The notes: a model not told the origin generated them from the sequence alone. 64,000 bases of DNA from Ancrocorticia sp047602305 (GCA_047602305.1 JASGHO010000001.1:806001-870000); one strand, 5' to 3'. Shown: positions 1 through 8,924, counted from the first letter of the stretch. Program-made: numbers and translations.

Positions 1-551
1 CGGTAGCCCATCGGCAGGGTGGCTGAGAAGCGGTTCTCTGGGGCGGCCAGTTCGTCGATGCTGACGCGGTGGACGGATGCGACTTCGGCCGGATCGCCCG
101 CGACGAGACGTTCGTTGCCGTTCCAGGTACCGACCACCGCCGTGACGTCGAAACTCGAGGCGTTGACGTGAGACGGCGGGAGCGTTCCGAGCACGCTGAC
201 GAGGGCCGGGTCGAGCCCCACTTCCTCGTTCGCCTCACGCAAGGCTGCGTCGATGGCGCCCTCCCCCGGATCGAGGCGACCGCCCGGGAAAGCCACCTGC
301 GATGGATGGGAACGCAACGTGGAGGAGCGTTCGGTGAGGACGACGTCGATGTTCGGCTCCGCGAGCAAAGCATCGCCGCCCGACTCCGATAACAGGATAA
401 GCACGGCGGCCTTACGCAACGGGTCGTCGGAGCCGCGATTGCGGCGGCTCGCCGCGCCTCCAGCCGAGCGGCGCCTGGCCCCGCTTCTGTCCAACACGTA
501 GCCCGTCAGGTCATTCACCCGAACCGACTCACGCAACTGCTCAATTCCCAC
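1..551 (-). CDS. NUDIX hydrolase, CoA-pyrophosphatase type (3' end outside window)
   Basis: Read on the minus strand, the frame runs through the left edge of the window, so the C-terminus is missing. It shows VAFPGGRLDPGEG followed by ALREANEEVGL, a complete Nudix box (Gx5Ex7REUXEEXGU), and upstream the CoA-pyrophosphatase-like ERSSTLRSHPSQ. Members of this family hydrolyse CoA and related nucleoside diphosphate derivatives; the exact substrate is inferred from the motif only. The start is uncertain: GTG at 551 gives VGIEQLRESVRVN, and GTG at 518 is an alternative. The neighbour is divergent and unrelated. Confidence 0.8.
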   Translation of the reverse strand, partial: MGIEQLRESVRVNDLTGYVLDRSGARRRSAGGAASRRNRGSDDPLRKAAVLILLSESGGDALLAEPNIDVVLTERSSTLRSHPSQVAFPGGRLDPGEGAIDAALREANEEVGLDPALVSVLGTLPPSHVNASSFDVTAVVGTWNGNERLVAGDPAEVASVHRVSIDELAAPENRFSATLPMGY

Positions 552-603
552 CCACAGAGACTATCCCGAATGCTTCCCTCGACGCTGTGAGCTAGCAAGC
601 CAG

Positions 604-675
604 ACATTTCACTGCAAATAGAGCTCGACCAGGCCCGAATTTGACCCACCCCGAGCTCTATATGCAGTGAAATGT
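604..675. repeat. 72-bp inverted-repeat element, copy 1
   Basis: Arms of 24 bp (604-627 and 652-675) are inverted copies with one mismatch, flanking a 24-nt centre. The arms begin ACATTTCACTGCA and end TGCAGTGAAATGT. An element of the same length lies at 17873-17944, with 64 of 72 positions identical by eye. It sits in the roughly 300-bp gap between the NUDIX gene and the ABC exporter. No clear target duplication is visible. It could be a MITE/REP-like element or a shared hairpin. Nothing else is recognised in this gap except the promoter at 839-844. Confidence 0.85.
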
Positions 676-838
676 ATTGCATCATCCAAGAATCCTGAAT
701 TTGACCGCAAACGCCAACCGAAACCTTGCATCCGCCGGACCCGCACACGCCGCCCACCGAAGTCACCTTCACCGTCCACCAATCAGTTGACACCACATCC
801 CACCACTCACCCGCTGCCGCTCCCACCCCGCCGCGCGA

Positions 839-844
839 AACAAT
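839..844 (+). promoter_or_regulatory. Candidate -10 box, leaderless transcript
   Basis: AACAAT ends 6 nt before the ATG at 851, and no Shine-Dalgarno precedes that ATG. The same geometry recurs at several other genes in the window, which suggests transcription starting at the start codon. Confidence 0.45.
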
Positions 845-850
845 CAACGT

Positions 851-1705
851 ATGAACACACACGAGGCGATCGTCAAAGTTCGCGGCCTCACCAAGACCTA
901 CGGCGATGTCCAAGCGCTCGCCGGAATCGACTTCGATATCTATCGCGGCGAAGTCTTCAGCCTCCTCGGCCCAAACGGCGCGGGCAAAAGCACCGCCATC
1001 GAAATCCTCGAAGGCTACCGGCGCCGCTCCGGCGGCACCGCACAAGTCCTCGGCGAGGACCCAGAACATGCCACTCGCGCTTGGCGCGCCCGCGTCGGCA
1101 TCGTTCTCCAGTCCGCCGGCCTGCCGGACGAAATGACCGTGCGCGAGTTGGTAGCGCACTTTTCTCGCTTCTATTTGACGCCCCGCAACACCGACGAAGT
1201 CATCGAGCACGTCGGCCTCACCGCTAAGTCCCGCGCCCGCATCGGCACACTCTCCGGAGGTCAGAAACGACGCCTCGACGTGGCCCTCGGCATCATTGGC
1301 CGCCCGGAACTTCTTTTTCTCGACGAACCCACCACCGGCTTCGACCCCGAAGCCCGCCACCACTTCTGGGACCTCATCCGGCATCTGCGCGACGAGGGCA
1401 CCACCATCCTCCTCACCACGCACTACCTGGACGAAGCGGCCCAACTGAGCGACCGTGCCGCCGTCGTCACCAATGGCCGAATCGTTGCCGAAGGCGCAAT
1501 CAACGGCATCGGCGGAACCGACGCACGCACCCCAGTCGTCCGTTGGATCGACGACGACGGCCCGCACGAAGTCCGTACCAGCCGCCCGACTGCGCTGGTC
1601 GCCAATTTGTCCGCCCGCAACAATTCAGGCGAAGTACCACATCTCGAAATCGTCCGTCCCAGTCTTGAGGACATCTACCTCGACATTGTCGGAGCAGCAA
1701 AATGA
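851..1705 (+). CDS. ABC-2 exporter ATP-binding protein
   Basis: 284-aa nucleotide-binding subunit of a DrrA/CcmA-like ABC-2 exporter. Visible motifs are Walker A GPNGAGKS (about residues 41-48), signature LSGGQKRR (about 136), Walker B LLFLDEPTTGFD and H-loop TTHYLDEA. After the NBD there is a C-terminal extension of about 70 residues, as in drug and lipid exporters of this class. It overlaps the permease gene by 4 nt (ATGA). The downstream kinase and response regulator follow closely, so the four genes probably form one unit in which the exporter is controlled by or feeds the two-component system. Substrate unknown. Confidence 0.93.
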   Translation: MNTHEAIVKVRGLTKTYGDVQALAGIDFDIYRGEVFSLLGPNGAGKSTAIEILEGYRRRSGGTAQVLGEDPEHATRAWRARVGIVLQSAGLPDEMTVRELVAHFSRFYLTPRNTDEVIEHVGLTAKSRARIGTLSGGQKRRLDVALGIIGRPELLFLDEPTTGFDPEARHHFWDLIRHLRDEGTTILLTTHYLDEAAQLSDRAAVVTNGRIVAEGAINGIGGTDARTPVVRWIDDDGPHEVRTSRPTALVANLSARNNSGEVPHLEIVRPSLEDIYLDIVGAAK

Positions 1706-2475
1706 GCATCGCCATTGCCCGCCTCCGCATTGAGCTGCACGGATTCGTCCGGCGTAGCGACTCGCTCTTCTTCACCTTCGCCTTCCCCATCGTCTTACTC
1801 GCGATCTTCTCGGCAGCCTTCTCAACCACGGATCTTGGCGGAGGACTCACCGGCGCCGAGTACTACCTGCCCGCCATGCTCGCCTCGGGCATCCTGACGA
1901 TCGGCACCCAGAACCTCGGCATCCAGATCGCCGAAGAACGCTACGACGACACCCGCAAACGCCTCGCCGGGACGCCGCTCTCGCCTTCCGCCTACCTCAT
2001 CGGCAAAATCGGGCTGGTACTGATCGCGGGCACCGTTCAGGCAGCGCTTCTCATTCTCATTGGTCACTTCGCCTTCGGCGTCACGCTGCCCACAACTCAC
2101 TGGCTCAGCTTCACCTGGATTCTCCTCCTCGGCCTCATCACCAGCGCCATCGCCGGAATCGCCATCTCCCACGTCCCCCGCAGCGCCGCCAGCGCCAGCT
2201 CCGTCATCACGCCGATTGTTCTTGTCCTCCAATTCATCTCGGGCGTCTACCTGCCCTTCTCACTGATGCCGGACTGGCTACAAAATATCGCCGCAGTCTT
2301 CCCACTCAAGTGGCTCGCACAGGGCATGCGGTCCGTATTCCTCCCCGACGCCCTCGCCGCCATCGAACAGGGCGGAGAATGGAATCATGCCGGAGTCGCG
2401 CTCACGCTCGGCCTATGGCTCATACTGGGAGCGGTGGTCGCGCGGGCAATGTTCCGTTGGATTCCGCGCGGCTAA
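1702..2475 (+). CDS. ABC-2 type permease
   Basis: 257-aa integral membrane protein with about six hydrophobic segments, the usual size for an ABC-2 permease. The segment SHVPRSAASASSVITPIVLVL followed by FISGVYLPFSLMP is typical of ABC2_membrane exporters of the DrrB type. It starts at the ATG that overlaps the ATPase stop codon. It is expected to form a heteromeric exporter with the preceding ATPase. The ligand cannot be deduced. Confidence 0.9.
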   Translation: MSIAIARLRIELHGFVRRSDSLFFTFAFPIVLLAIFSAAFSTTDLGGGLTGAEYYLPAMLASGILTIGTQNLGIQIAEERYDDTRKRLAGTPLSPSAYLIGKIGLVLIAGTVQAALLILIGHFAFGVTLPTTHWLSFTWILLLGLITSAIAGIAISHVPRSAASASSVITPIVLVLQFISGVYLPFSLMPDWLQNIAAVFPLKWLAQGMRSVFLPDALAAIEQGGEWNHAGVALTLGLWLILGAVVARAMFRWIPRG

Positions 2476-2493
2476 TTGGGAAAGGAGGCGAAT

Positions 2494-3708
2494 ATGACGG
2501 CAACACGTTATTGGTGGGACGCGATTTTCGTCGCCGTCGTCGTCAGTATCTTCCTTGTCGTTTTTAATTTTGGCGACGACGGCGCCCGCCCCTGGGCTTT
2601 TACATCACTTGCGTTGATAGCGATCCTCTGGCTTCCCATTGGGCGTAGGGCTCTGCAGCCGGCTCAAGCTGGCCCTGAGGATGATCGTGGGCAGGCTCGC
2701 TCCGGAGCCGCGTTCGTCGCCATTATGGTAGTCGGCGTCTTCGTCCTCAGTTACAACGTGCCGATGGCAAGCTTCTTCCTCACCTTCGCCTGCCCCTACG
2801 CCTGGGCCTCAACGAAACACGATCCCAAGATCACCGGAGCCATCTGGAGCAACGTACTTCTCTGCGCGGCGATTTTCCTCGGCCAGTGGGGCGCCGGATA
2901 CTTCGTCACCGGTGCCCTCAGCAGTCTCATTTCGCTGCTGTTCAGTGTGAGCATGGGCTTGTGGATCACCCGCATCGCCCACGATTCCGAGGAACGCGGA
3001 CGCCTGGAAGCCAAACTGGAGGCAACAAACCAGGAGCTGATCGAAGCGCATCGCCAGGCCGGAGCGGCGCGCGAACGCGAACGTTTTGCCCACGAAATCC
3101 ATGACACACTAACGCAGACACTCACCGCCGTCGTCATGTTGACTGAACGCGCGCGAGGCGAGAGTGCACCAGGTGACGCCGCTTTGCCCACCATCGCGTC
3201 GGCGGAGCGAACAGCACGCCAAGCCCTCGCCGAAACCCGCTCCCTCATCGCCGAGGGGCGTGGCACGGACCTCGGCGGCACACGATTCTCCCAGCGCATC
3301 ATGGACCTGTGCGCGCGAGTTGGCGAAGAGACGGGCATCCATGTCGAGACCCAGGTTGGTGGGGATCTCGAATCGTTGACCCGCGCCGACCAGGTTGTCC
3401 TCCTCCGCTGCCTCCAAGAACTACTCTCCAACGTGCGCAAACACGCGCGGGCGGGCAACGTCATCGTCGAAGTCGATGAAACCCACCTCGCCGTGACGGA
3501 CGACGGCGCCGGCTTCCCCGACAGCGTCGACGCAGCAACCGAACGCGGGTACGGGCTGGCGGGAATCGCGAGCCGGTTGGCGCTCGCGCACGGTACCTTG
3601 ACCATTACAACCGGTGACGAAGGTACGCGAGTGAGCATTACATTGGCCGGGCCGAGTACCGGCAACCCACTGGACGCACAAGATGCACAGGAGAGGACCA
3701 ACTCGTGA
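2494..3708 (+). CDS. NarL-type sensor histidine kinase
   Basis: 404-aa membrane kinase. The N-terminal 150 residues contain about five hydrophobic segments and no obvious extracellular domain. A coiled stretch precedes the HisKA_3 motif ERERFAHEIHDTLTQ, with the phospho-accepting His near residue 203. The HATPase domain carries QELLSNVRKHA (N-box) and VTDDGAGF plus GYGLAGI (G boxes). Start ATG 2494 is chosen because AAAGGAGG lies 5 nt upstream; an upstream in-frame TTG has no such site. Its stop overlaps the regulator's GTG start. The small membrane sensor next to an ABC exporter suggests detection of envelope stress or the exporter's substrate (inference). Confidence 0.93.
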   Translation: MTATRYWWDAIFVAVVVSIFLVVFNFGDDGARPWAFTSLALIAILWLPIGRRALQPAQAGPEDDRGQARSGAAFVAIMVVGVFVLSYNVPMASFFLTFACPYAWASTKHDPKITGAIWSNVLLCAAIFLGQWGAGYFVTGALSSLISLLFSVSMGLWITRIAHDSEERGRLEAKLEATNQELIEAHRQAGAARERERFAHEIHDTLTQTLTAVVMLTERARGESAPGDAALPTIASAERTARQALAETRSLIAEGRGTDLGGTRFSQRIMDLCARVGEETGIHVETQVGGDLESLTRADQVVLLRCLQELLSNVRKHARAGNVIVEVDETHLAVTDDGAGFPDSVDAATERGYGLAGIASRLALAHGTLTITTGDEGTRVSITLAGPSTGNPLDAQDAQERTNS

Positions 3709-4328
3709 TCAACGCATTCGTGGTGGACGACCACCCGGTGGTGCGCGAGGGGATCGTCTCGATCATCTCCTCCGCACCCGATATGAACGTCGTCGGTGAG
3801 GCAGCCGATGGGCGCGAGGCGATTACGGCGATAGCCGAGTTTGCGAGCGCTCCCGATGTGGTTCTCATGGATCTGCGTATGCCGGTCATGGACGGAGTGA
3901 CGACGACGGCGTATCTGCGCGCGCACTTCCCCGACGTCACCGTCGTCGTCCTCACCACGTACGAGACCGACGAGGACATTCTTTCCGCCATCGAGGCCGG
4001 CGCGACGGGCTACCTCCTCAAGGCGGCTCCACGTGAGGAGTTGATCTCGGGAGTGCGGGCTGCGGCGGCAGGTCAGGTAGCGCTCGCGCCCTCGGTGGCG
4101 GCGGCGCTGGTCACGAGGACACAGGCCACAGCTTCCTCGCGACTCACGCCGCGCGAGATAGAAGTGCTGCGACTCGTGGCTGCGGGTGGTACCAATGGGC
4201 GCATCGCATCTTCGCTCTCCATTTCGGAGGCGACCGTGAAAACGCACCTGCTGCGCATCTTCGAAAAACTTGGGGTCAACGATCGTACGCGTGCGGTGAC
4301 GCTGGCGATGGAGCGCGGGATTCTTTAG
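3705..4328 (+). CDS. NarL/LuxR-family response regulator
   Basis: 207-aa two-domain regulator. The receiver domain has the acidic pocket (VVDDHPVVREG), the phospho-acceptor Asp in VVLMDLRMPVMDG, the switch Thr in VVLTTYETDED and Lys in YLLKAAPREEL. The LuxR-type HTH domain starts LTPREIEVLRLVAAGGTN and continues SISEATVKTHLLRIFEKL. It starts with GTG overlapping the kinase stop by 4 nt. It is the cognate partner of the preceding kinase and the likely regulator of the exporter genes. Confidence 0.95.
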   Translation: MINAFVVDDHPVVREGIVSIISSAPDMNVVGEAADGREAITAIAEFASAPDVVLMDLRMPVMDGVTTTAYLRAHFPDVTVVVLTTYETDEDILSAIEAGATGYLLKAAPREELISGVRAAAAGQVALAPSVAAALVTRTQATASSRLTPREIEVLRLVAAGGTNGRIASSLSISEATVKTHLLRIFEKLGVNDRTRAVTLAMERGIL

Positions 4329-4365
4329 ACTTACGCTCATGATGCATCACTTCTTCATGTGAAGG

Positions 4366-4480
4366 ATGGGCCGATGCCGCCGAGCGGCATCCCACGCCAA
4401 GCCCAACCACTAAGAGATCCCCTCGTTAAATGCCACGACAGTTCGTGGCAGCGATTGTCGCGCCTTTTGGGCGCGCTCAC
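4366..4480 (+). promoter_or_regulatory. Candidate attenuator leader of the ABC-F gene
   Basis: Between the response regulator and the ABC-F start lies a structured leader. Hairpin 1 is TGCCACGA (4431-4438) with TCGTGGCA (4443-4450). Hairpin 2 is CGCGCC (4459-4464) with GGCGCG (4470-4475) around a TTTTG loop. A short reading frame starts at ATG 4366 (15 codons, stop 4411-4413). An ATG at 4374 has AAGG 8 nt upstream and reads on into the ABC-F gene in another frame. Antibiotic-inducible ABC-F genes are often controlled by leader peptides and attenuator hairpins; that this leader works that way is inference. Confidence 0.45.
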
Positions 4481-4506
4481 GGATCTCGTTCACATGAAAG
4501 ATCAAC

Positions 4507-6156
4507 GTGTCATACGAACTCCCCGCGCGCTCTCGCGCGCACATTTCCCTCTCCCGCGTATCGATCATCTGCGGGACGAATCTCGTCTTGAACGAACTGG
4601 ACCTGTCCATCATTCCGGACTCGCGCCTCGCCGTCGTCGGCGAAAATGGGCGCGGAAAATCCACCCTCCTGCACATCATCGCCGGGCTCCTGGATCCCGA
4701 CTCCGGCAATGTCACCCGGATCGGGACGCTTAGCCTGGCCCACCAGGAGATGCCGATAGGCGAAGGAGAGACAGTCGGCGACGCCGTCGCGGCCGTCATT
4801 GCACCATCTGTTGCCGCATTGGCCGAGTTGGATATGGCCGCTGCGACGCTCGCCGATAGCATCGGCGGAGACGATACAATTGCCGCGACTCGCTACTCCG
4901 AAGCTCTCGACGCCTGTGAAGCGCTCGACGCCTGGAACACCGAACATCGGATGCGCATGGCTCTCGAGCAGCTCGGTGCCGAGCAGGATTGGTCACGCCG
5001 CTTGTCGGAACTCTCCGTCGGGGCGCGCTACCGGGTGCGGCTCGCCTGCATTCTCGCGCGCGGCGAGGACTTCCTCCTGCTCGACGAACCCACCAATCAT
5101 CTCGATCGCTCGGGACTCGACTACCTCACCGCCCGTCTACGCGACTGGCCTGGCGGCGTGATCCTTGCCAGCCACGACCGTGCACTTCTGGACGACGTCG
5201 CCACCTCCTACCTTGATCTCGACCCCACTCCTGACGGCCGGGCTCACCTCTACCGAGGCTCGCTTGCCGAGTTGCGCGAGTCCCGCCGAGTGATGCTGGC
5301 CCGCTGGGAGCAGGAATACGCGCTCCAGGTTAAGGAGCACGCCCGGCTAGAGGCGGATCTCGATGCTGCTCGCGCGCGTCTTGTCTCCGGATGGCGTCCG
5401 CCGAAGGGAACCGGCAAGCATCAGCGCGCCACGCGAGCCGCTAGCATCACCCAGCGAGTCCACCACCAGCAGGAACAGCTGGAAGCGAATGCCGTCACCA
5501 TCCCCGAACCGCCGCAAGTCTTCACCTGCCCCGACCTCCCTCGATTCAAAGGTGGTGACGTCGTCACCGCGCACCAAGTGACCGTAGCAGGCAGGCTGGA
5601 CACTCCAACCTCCCTCGCCATCGCTCCAGGCGGACGCCTCATCATCACCGGCCCGAACGGCGCGGGAAAGTCCACGCTACTGTCGGTGCTCGCAGGCGAC
5701 CTTGCTCCCACAGGTGGAAGTGTCCTGCGCGCCGAAGGAGTGCGAGTGGGCGTGCTTCGCCAAGAGACGGATCTCCCGCACGACCAATACGCCAATCGGT
5801 ACTTCGCATCCGAAGTGGAGCGCCTGACCGCGCGACGGATTGTCCCAACACATCGGGCTACTGCACCACGAGACACAATCTCCCTCGCCGAGTTGGGCCT
5901 CCTCACACCCTCCGAAATAAACAAACGAATCGGCGAGATGTCGATGGGCCAGCAGCGCCGGTTGGAACTCGCACTCGTTCTTGCATCACGACCGCATGTG
6001 CTCCTCCTTGATGAACCCACCAACCACCTCTCGACAACCCTCATCGACGAACTAACAGAGGCGCTCAAGGCGACCAAGGCTGCCGTCGTCGTTTCAAGTC
6101 ATGATCGGCAGTTTCTCCGAGATACGGCGGATTGGAGCCGATTGATGTTGGAGTAG
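4507..6156 (+). CDS. ABC-F family ATPase (probable ribosome-protection type)
   Basis: 549-aa soluble protein with two ABC domains and no membrane segment, the ABC-F architecture. Domain 1 has GENGRGKST, LSVGARYRV and LLLDEPTNHLD. Domain 2 has GPNGAGKST, MSMGQQRRLE and LLLDEPTNHLS. Between them is a basic, helical linker of about 100 residues (the P-site tRNA interaction motif region). ABC-F proteins bind the ribosomal E site; antibiotic-resistance members displace macrolides, lincosamides or streptogramins. The antibiotic, if any, cannot be read from the sequence. The GTG start has only a weak GAAAG upstream, and the structured leader suggests regulated translation. Confidence 0.85.
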   Translation: MSYELPARSRAHISLSRVSIICGTNLVLNELDLSIIPDSRLAVVGENGRGKSTLLHIIAGLLDPDSGNVTRIGTLSLAHQEMPIGEGETVGDAVAAVIAPSVAALAELDMAAATLADSIGGDDTIAATRYSEALDACEALDAWNTEHRMRMALEQLGAEQDWSRRLSELSVGARYRVRLACILARGEDFLLLDEPTNHLDRSGLDYLTARLRDWPGGVILASHDRALLDDVATSYLDLDPTPDGRAHLYRGSLAELRESRRVMLARWEQEYALQVKEHARLEADLDAARARLVSGWRPPKGTGKHQRATRAASITQRVHHQQEQLEANAVTIPEPPQVFTCPDLPRFKGGDVVTAHQVTVAGRLDTPTSLAIAPGGRLIITGPNGAGKSTLLSVLAGDLAPTGGSVLRAEGVRVGVLRQETDLPHDQYANRYFASEVERLTARRIVPTHRATAPRDTISLAELGLLTPSEINKRIGEMSMGQQRRLELALVLASRPHVLLLDEPTNHLSTTLIDELTEALKATKAAVVVSSHDRQFLRDTADWSRLMLE

Positions 6157-6181
6157 TTGACTCACCCACCTGCAATCCCAT

Positions 6182-8041
6182 TCACCCATGGTCACCTCCC
6201 TCATGCCGGCGGATTCCCACGATCTCGCCGCCCGGCTTCGTGAAAACGAATCCGCCGGCGTGATGGGTAATGATGATGTGCTCTGAATGGATGTGCTGGT
6301 GATGGTGGAAGCAGAGGAGGACGGCGTTGTCCACGATGGTCGGGCCGCCCTCCTCCCATTCCTGGGCGTGGTGGATTTCGGAATATTCGACACCGCGAGC
6401 GCACCCCGGATATCGGCAGGTTCGGTCGCGTGCAAGGATCGCCTTTTCCTGGGTCACGGAGAATCGACGTTGCGCCCGCGAGGCGTCGAGTGGTTCTCCG
6501 TGCGCGGAGAGTACCACTCGGGAAATTCCCGAGTCGCAGAGCATTCGCGCAAACTGGCTGGGCGCCAGCGCGGTTCCGTCACTCAACGTGGCGGGCGGCA
6601 ACCCTTCCAGAAGATCCGGGCAGACTCCCGCCTTGATCCGTGCGCGAATCGCGCCCAGCGCCTCGTGTAGCTCCCCGGTCATCTCCTCTCGCCCCTCGAG
6701 ACATCGTCCTCGACCACCAATACCGCTTCCGGTCACGGGACAACGTGGCACGTTCGTGACGGTAGGGATACCGCCATCACTCAGTCTGCTTTCCCCATTG
6801 GGAGTGCCCAGTACACTACGAGCGCCATTCTCGCCTTCCGGATCCACCTTTCTCTCGAGATCCACCGCCCGTTCCACGTCCAACGCCCGTTCGAGATGAT
6901 GGAGATGGTCGCACCCTCGTTCAATCGCCTTCGTCGTCTCGACCAAAGTAGACAGCGGCACGTGGACGAGAGTTTGGAATCGCGGTGATCGTTTCGTCGC
7001 CGGAGTGGTCCCCGGCTTTGTTCCAGTCGACCGATCAACGGCGCGCCCGGCAACCCACTGACCTGCCGACCCACCAGCTGCGCCATCACTCGACGTCGTT
7101 AGTTCCCCTCCGTCCCAGGACACAGCAATATCTCCCGCATCCCCGGCCCCGCCACCTGCCACACCAAGCCCACCATCAGTACCTGAGCTACCAGCACCCA
7201 TTCCAACAACCACTCGCGCCATACCAACGAGCGCTTCGGCAGTTCGCTGCGCCCCCGAACGCCGATCATCCTTTCCCGGCACTCCGACGACGCCCCGCAA
7301 TGCCTCGTCCACGATCGTCCCGTTGAGCGCCGAGAGCCATCCGCTGATCCGGAATCCTTCATCGGCGCGGAAGAAGTGCACCTTTTCCTCGCGAGCCTCG
7401 CGCTTGACCTGCTGCTCGGCAGCCCGCGGTGAGACCCGGAACTTCCAGGCCTTGAGCGTCATCCGGAACCGATCCGGAGACTCCGCGAGCGCCCGCTCCA
7501 ATAAAGCAACTTCATCCGCCCGAGTCCGTTCCTTGAGCTCCGGCGATGCAGCAACTGATCGCAACACATCAAGATGATCCACCGAAATACCGCCGGCACG
7601 AAGCGCCGCACCGAACCTCGGATACAGTTCCGTTGCGGCCTCCGCACGGCGAATATCGTGCCGTGTCTTCTCACGCGATTGCTTGCCGGTTTTCTCGACA
7701 ACGTCCCAAATCGTGCGCGACTCCCCCAGCTCCTTCTTGACCTCCTTCGCGGCCTGCCCTGTGGGCTGTGCTTGCGCCTCTTTCTGAATCCTGGCAACCG
7801 TGGAAACGGCAGCAAAACGCGCCCCGTCCAGACTCCGTTGGAGATCTCCCAAACGCTCCAGAAACCCGGTGCACTCCGGCAAGGATTCCAACTCCAACCG
7901 TTTACTCGCCTCGGACAACTCGTCCATGAGCCGAGCGACGGATTCGAACGAGACAGCGCCACGATTCTCCCCACGATGCGTCACGCCCACAGCGGCAAGC
8001 CCACGTAATTTGACCCCCACCTCACCAACATCAACAGCCAT
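6182..8041 (-). CDS. DUF222 / HNH endonuclease domain protein (13E12 family)
   Basis: About 619 aa. The N-terminal half is a helical DUF222 domain (RLMDELSEASKRL, AARFAAVSTVARI-type region). A low-complexity Gly/Ser-rich middle follows, then a C-terminal HNH nuclease: CRYPGCARGVEYSEIHH, then DNAVLLCFHHHQHIH. The HNH Cys pair, the central His-His and the trailing HHH are present, so it may be active. Start ATG 8041 is preferred over GTG 8062 because AAGGGGG lies about 9 nt upstream of 8041. Family members are multicopy in actinobacteria, and their role is not settled. A LexA-like palindrome lies just upstream, suggesting SOS induction. Confidence 0.88.
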   Translation of the reverse strand: MAVDVGEVGVKLRGLAAVGVTHRGENRGAVSFESVARLMDELSEASKRLELESLPECTGFLERLGDLQRSLDGARFAAVSTVARIQKEAQAQPTGQAAKEVKKELGESRTIWDVVEKTGKQSREKTRHDIRRAEAATELYPRFGAALRAGGISVDHLDVLRSVAASPELKERTRADEVALLERALAESPDRFRMTLKAWKFRVSPRAAEQQVKREAREEKVHFFRADEGFRISGWLSALNGTIVDEALRGVVGVPGKDDRRSGAQRTAEALVGMARVVVGMGAGSSGTDGGLGVAGGGAGDAGDIAVSWDGGELTTSSDGAAGGSAGQWVAGRAVDRSTGTKPGTTPATKRSPRFQTLVHVPLSTLVETTKAIERGCDHLHHLERALDVERAVDLERKVDPEGENGARSVLGTPNGESRLSDGGIPTVTNVPRCPVTGSGIGGRGRCLEGREEMTGELHEALGAIRARIKAGVCPDLLEGLPPATLSDGTALAPSQFARMLCDSGISRVVLSAHGEPLDASRAQRRFSVTQEKAILARDRTCRYPGCARGVEYSEIHHAQEWEEGGPTIVDNAVLLCFHHHQHIHSEHIIITHHAGGFVFTKPGGEIVGIRRHEGGDHG

Positions 8042-8065
8042 CACAGTCACCCCCTTCCTCACGTA

Positions 8066-8083
8066 ATCGAACTTATTTTCGAT
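8066..8083. promoter_or_regulatory. LexA (SOS) box-like operator
   Basis: ATCGAACTTATTTTCGAT is an 18-bp near-palindrome. It matches the Gram-positive SOS box TCGAAC-N4-GTTCGA except for one base in the second half. It lies 25 bp before the start codon of the minus-strand DUF222-HNH gene, a position suited to repression. SOS boxes upstream of 13E12/DUF222 genes are known from mycobacteria. Confidence 0.65.
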
Positions 8084-8175
8084 ACCTTCATCCTAAACTC
8101 CACCTCCGACACAAAACGCGAGCAGTTTGCCCAGCGCACGAAAATTCATTGCAACCAGCCGCCGCATAACTCCGC

Positions 8176-8181
8176 TAGTCT
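8176..8181 (+). promoter_or_regulatory. Candidate -10 box for the P-loop kinase gene
   Basis: TAGTCT within CCGCTAGTCTG. The same ten bases precede the gene at 9511. Transcription from here would give a 5' leader of about 75 nt containing AAGGAG before the TTG start at 8264. Confidence 0.35.
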
Positions 8182-8263
8182 GAGGTGATCCCGGTTGGGT
8201 CACCACAACTGGTAGCCACTACCCTCACGATCACCACATCACCGTCATAAGGAGCTTCCACTC

Positions 8264-8830
8264 TTGAGTGAATCCCATCTTGTTGTCATTGGAGGAAGGT
8301 CAGGCGTTGGCAAATCCACCGTCGCCTTTACCCTGCACGAACTCCTCGCCGCCAAGGATGTCAAACATGCCGTCATCGAAGGCGACGCTCTCGACATGGC
8401 CCATCCAGCACTGTGGAAGCATCGCATGGCCGAGCGCAATCTCGCAGCCATGTGGGCGAACTATCGCACCCTCGGCTACAGGCGTCTCATCTATACCAAC
8501 ACCGTCTCGGTTCTGGAGTCAGACGGCCTCGCCCAGGCCATGGGTGACTCCCCCACCATCACCGCGATCTTGCTTCAAGCCAGCGACGAAACCACCTCAG
8601 AACGCCTTGGCCGGCGCGAGCAAGGCGACACCTTGACGCGCCATCTCGAACGAAGCGCCCGCGCCGCCACGTTCCTCGAGGAAAAAGCCTCCCGGACGGT
8701 CCACCGCGTCACGACCGATGGACTCACCCCCGCCGAAATCGCCACCCAAATACTTTCACTGCTCTCCTGGACCGATGACTTCTCCGAACCCTCGATCAAT
8801 CAAGTGGACCGTTCGTCAGCCGCTCAATAA
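8264..8830 (+). CDS. P-loop NTPase / small-molecule kinase-like protein
   Basis: 188-aa protein starting VVIGGRSGVGKSTVAF (Walker A), followed by VIEGDALDMAHPALW. It resembles gluconate kinase and AAA-type nucleotide kinase folds. The later segment LGRREQGDTLTRHLERS looks like the LID region of nucleoside or sugar kinases. The substrate is unknown, and this is not a recognisable gluconokinase by size or motif. The TTG start at 8264 is supported by AAGGAG at spacing about 9; no ATG fits. The last 15 residues are polar and probably disordered. Confidence 0.75.
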   Translation: MSESHLVVIGGRSGVGKSTVAFTLHELLAAKDVKHAVIEGDALDMAHPALWKHRMAERNLAAMWANYRTLGYRRLIYTNTVSVLESDGLAQAMGDSPTITAILLQASDETTSERLGRREQGDTLTRHLERSARAATFLEEKASRTVHRVTTDGLTPAEIATQILSLLSWTDDFSEPSINQVDRSSAAQ

Positions 8831-8847
8831 CGCCACTCACGCCTCGC

Positions 8848-8862
8848 GACGCCGTCGTCGTC
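8848..8862 (-). repeat. Dispersed 15-bp motif (GACGACGACGGCGTC)
   Basis: Intergenic copy of the recurring word, in reverse orientation, just after the kinase gene. The 17 bases CGTCGTCGTCAAAAATC spanning it recur exactly at 55899-55915. Confidence 0.5.
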
Positions 8863-8924
8863 AAAAATCGTGAACGCAGTTATCCCCAATGTGCATAGAA
8901 AAAGCACGCAAGCCGCGCGCCGAG

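Noticed and set aside
4359..4733. 124-codon frame overlapping the ABC-F start
   Set aside because: Its distal part is an out-of-frame reading of the ABC-F gene; only the beginning may matter as a leader peptide.
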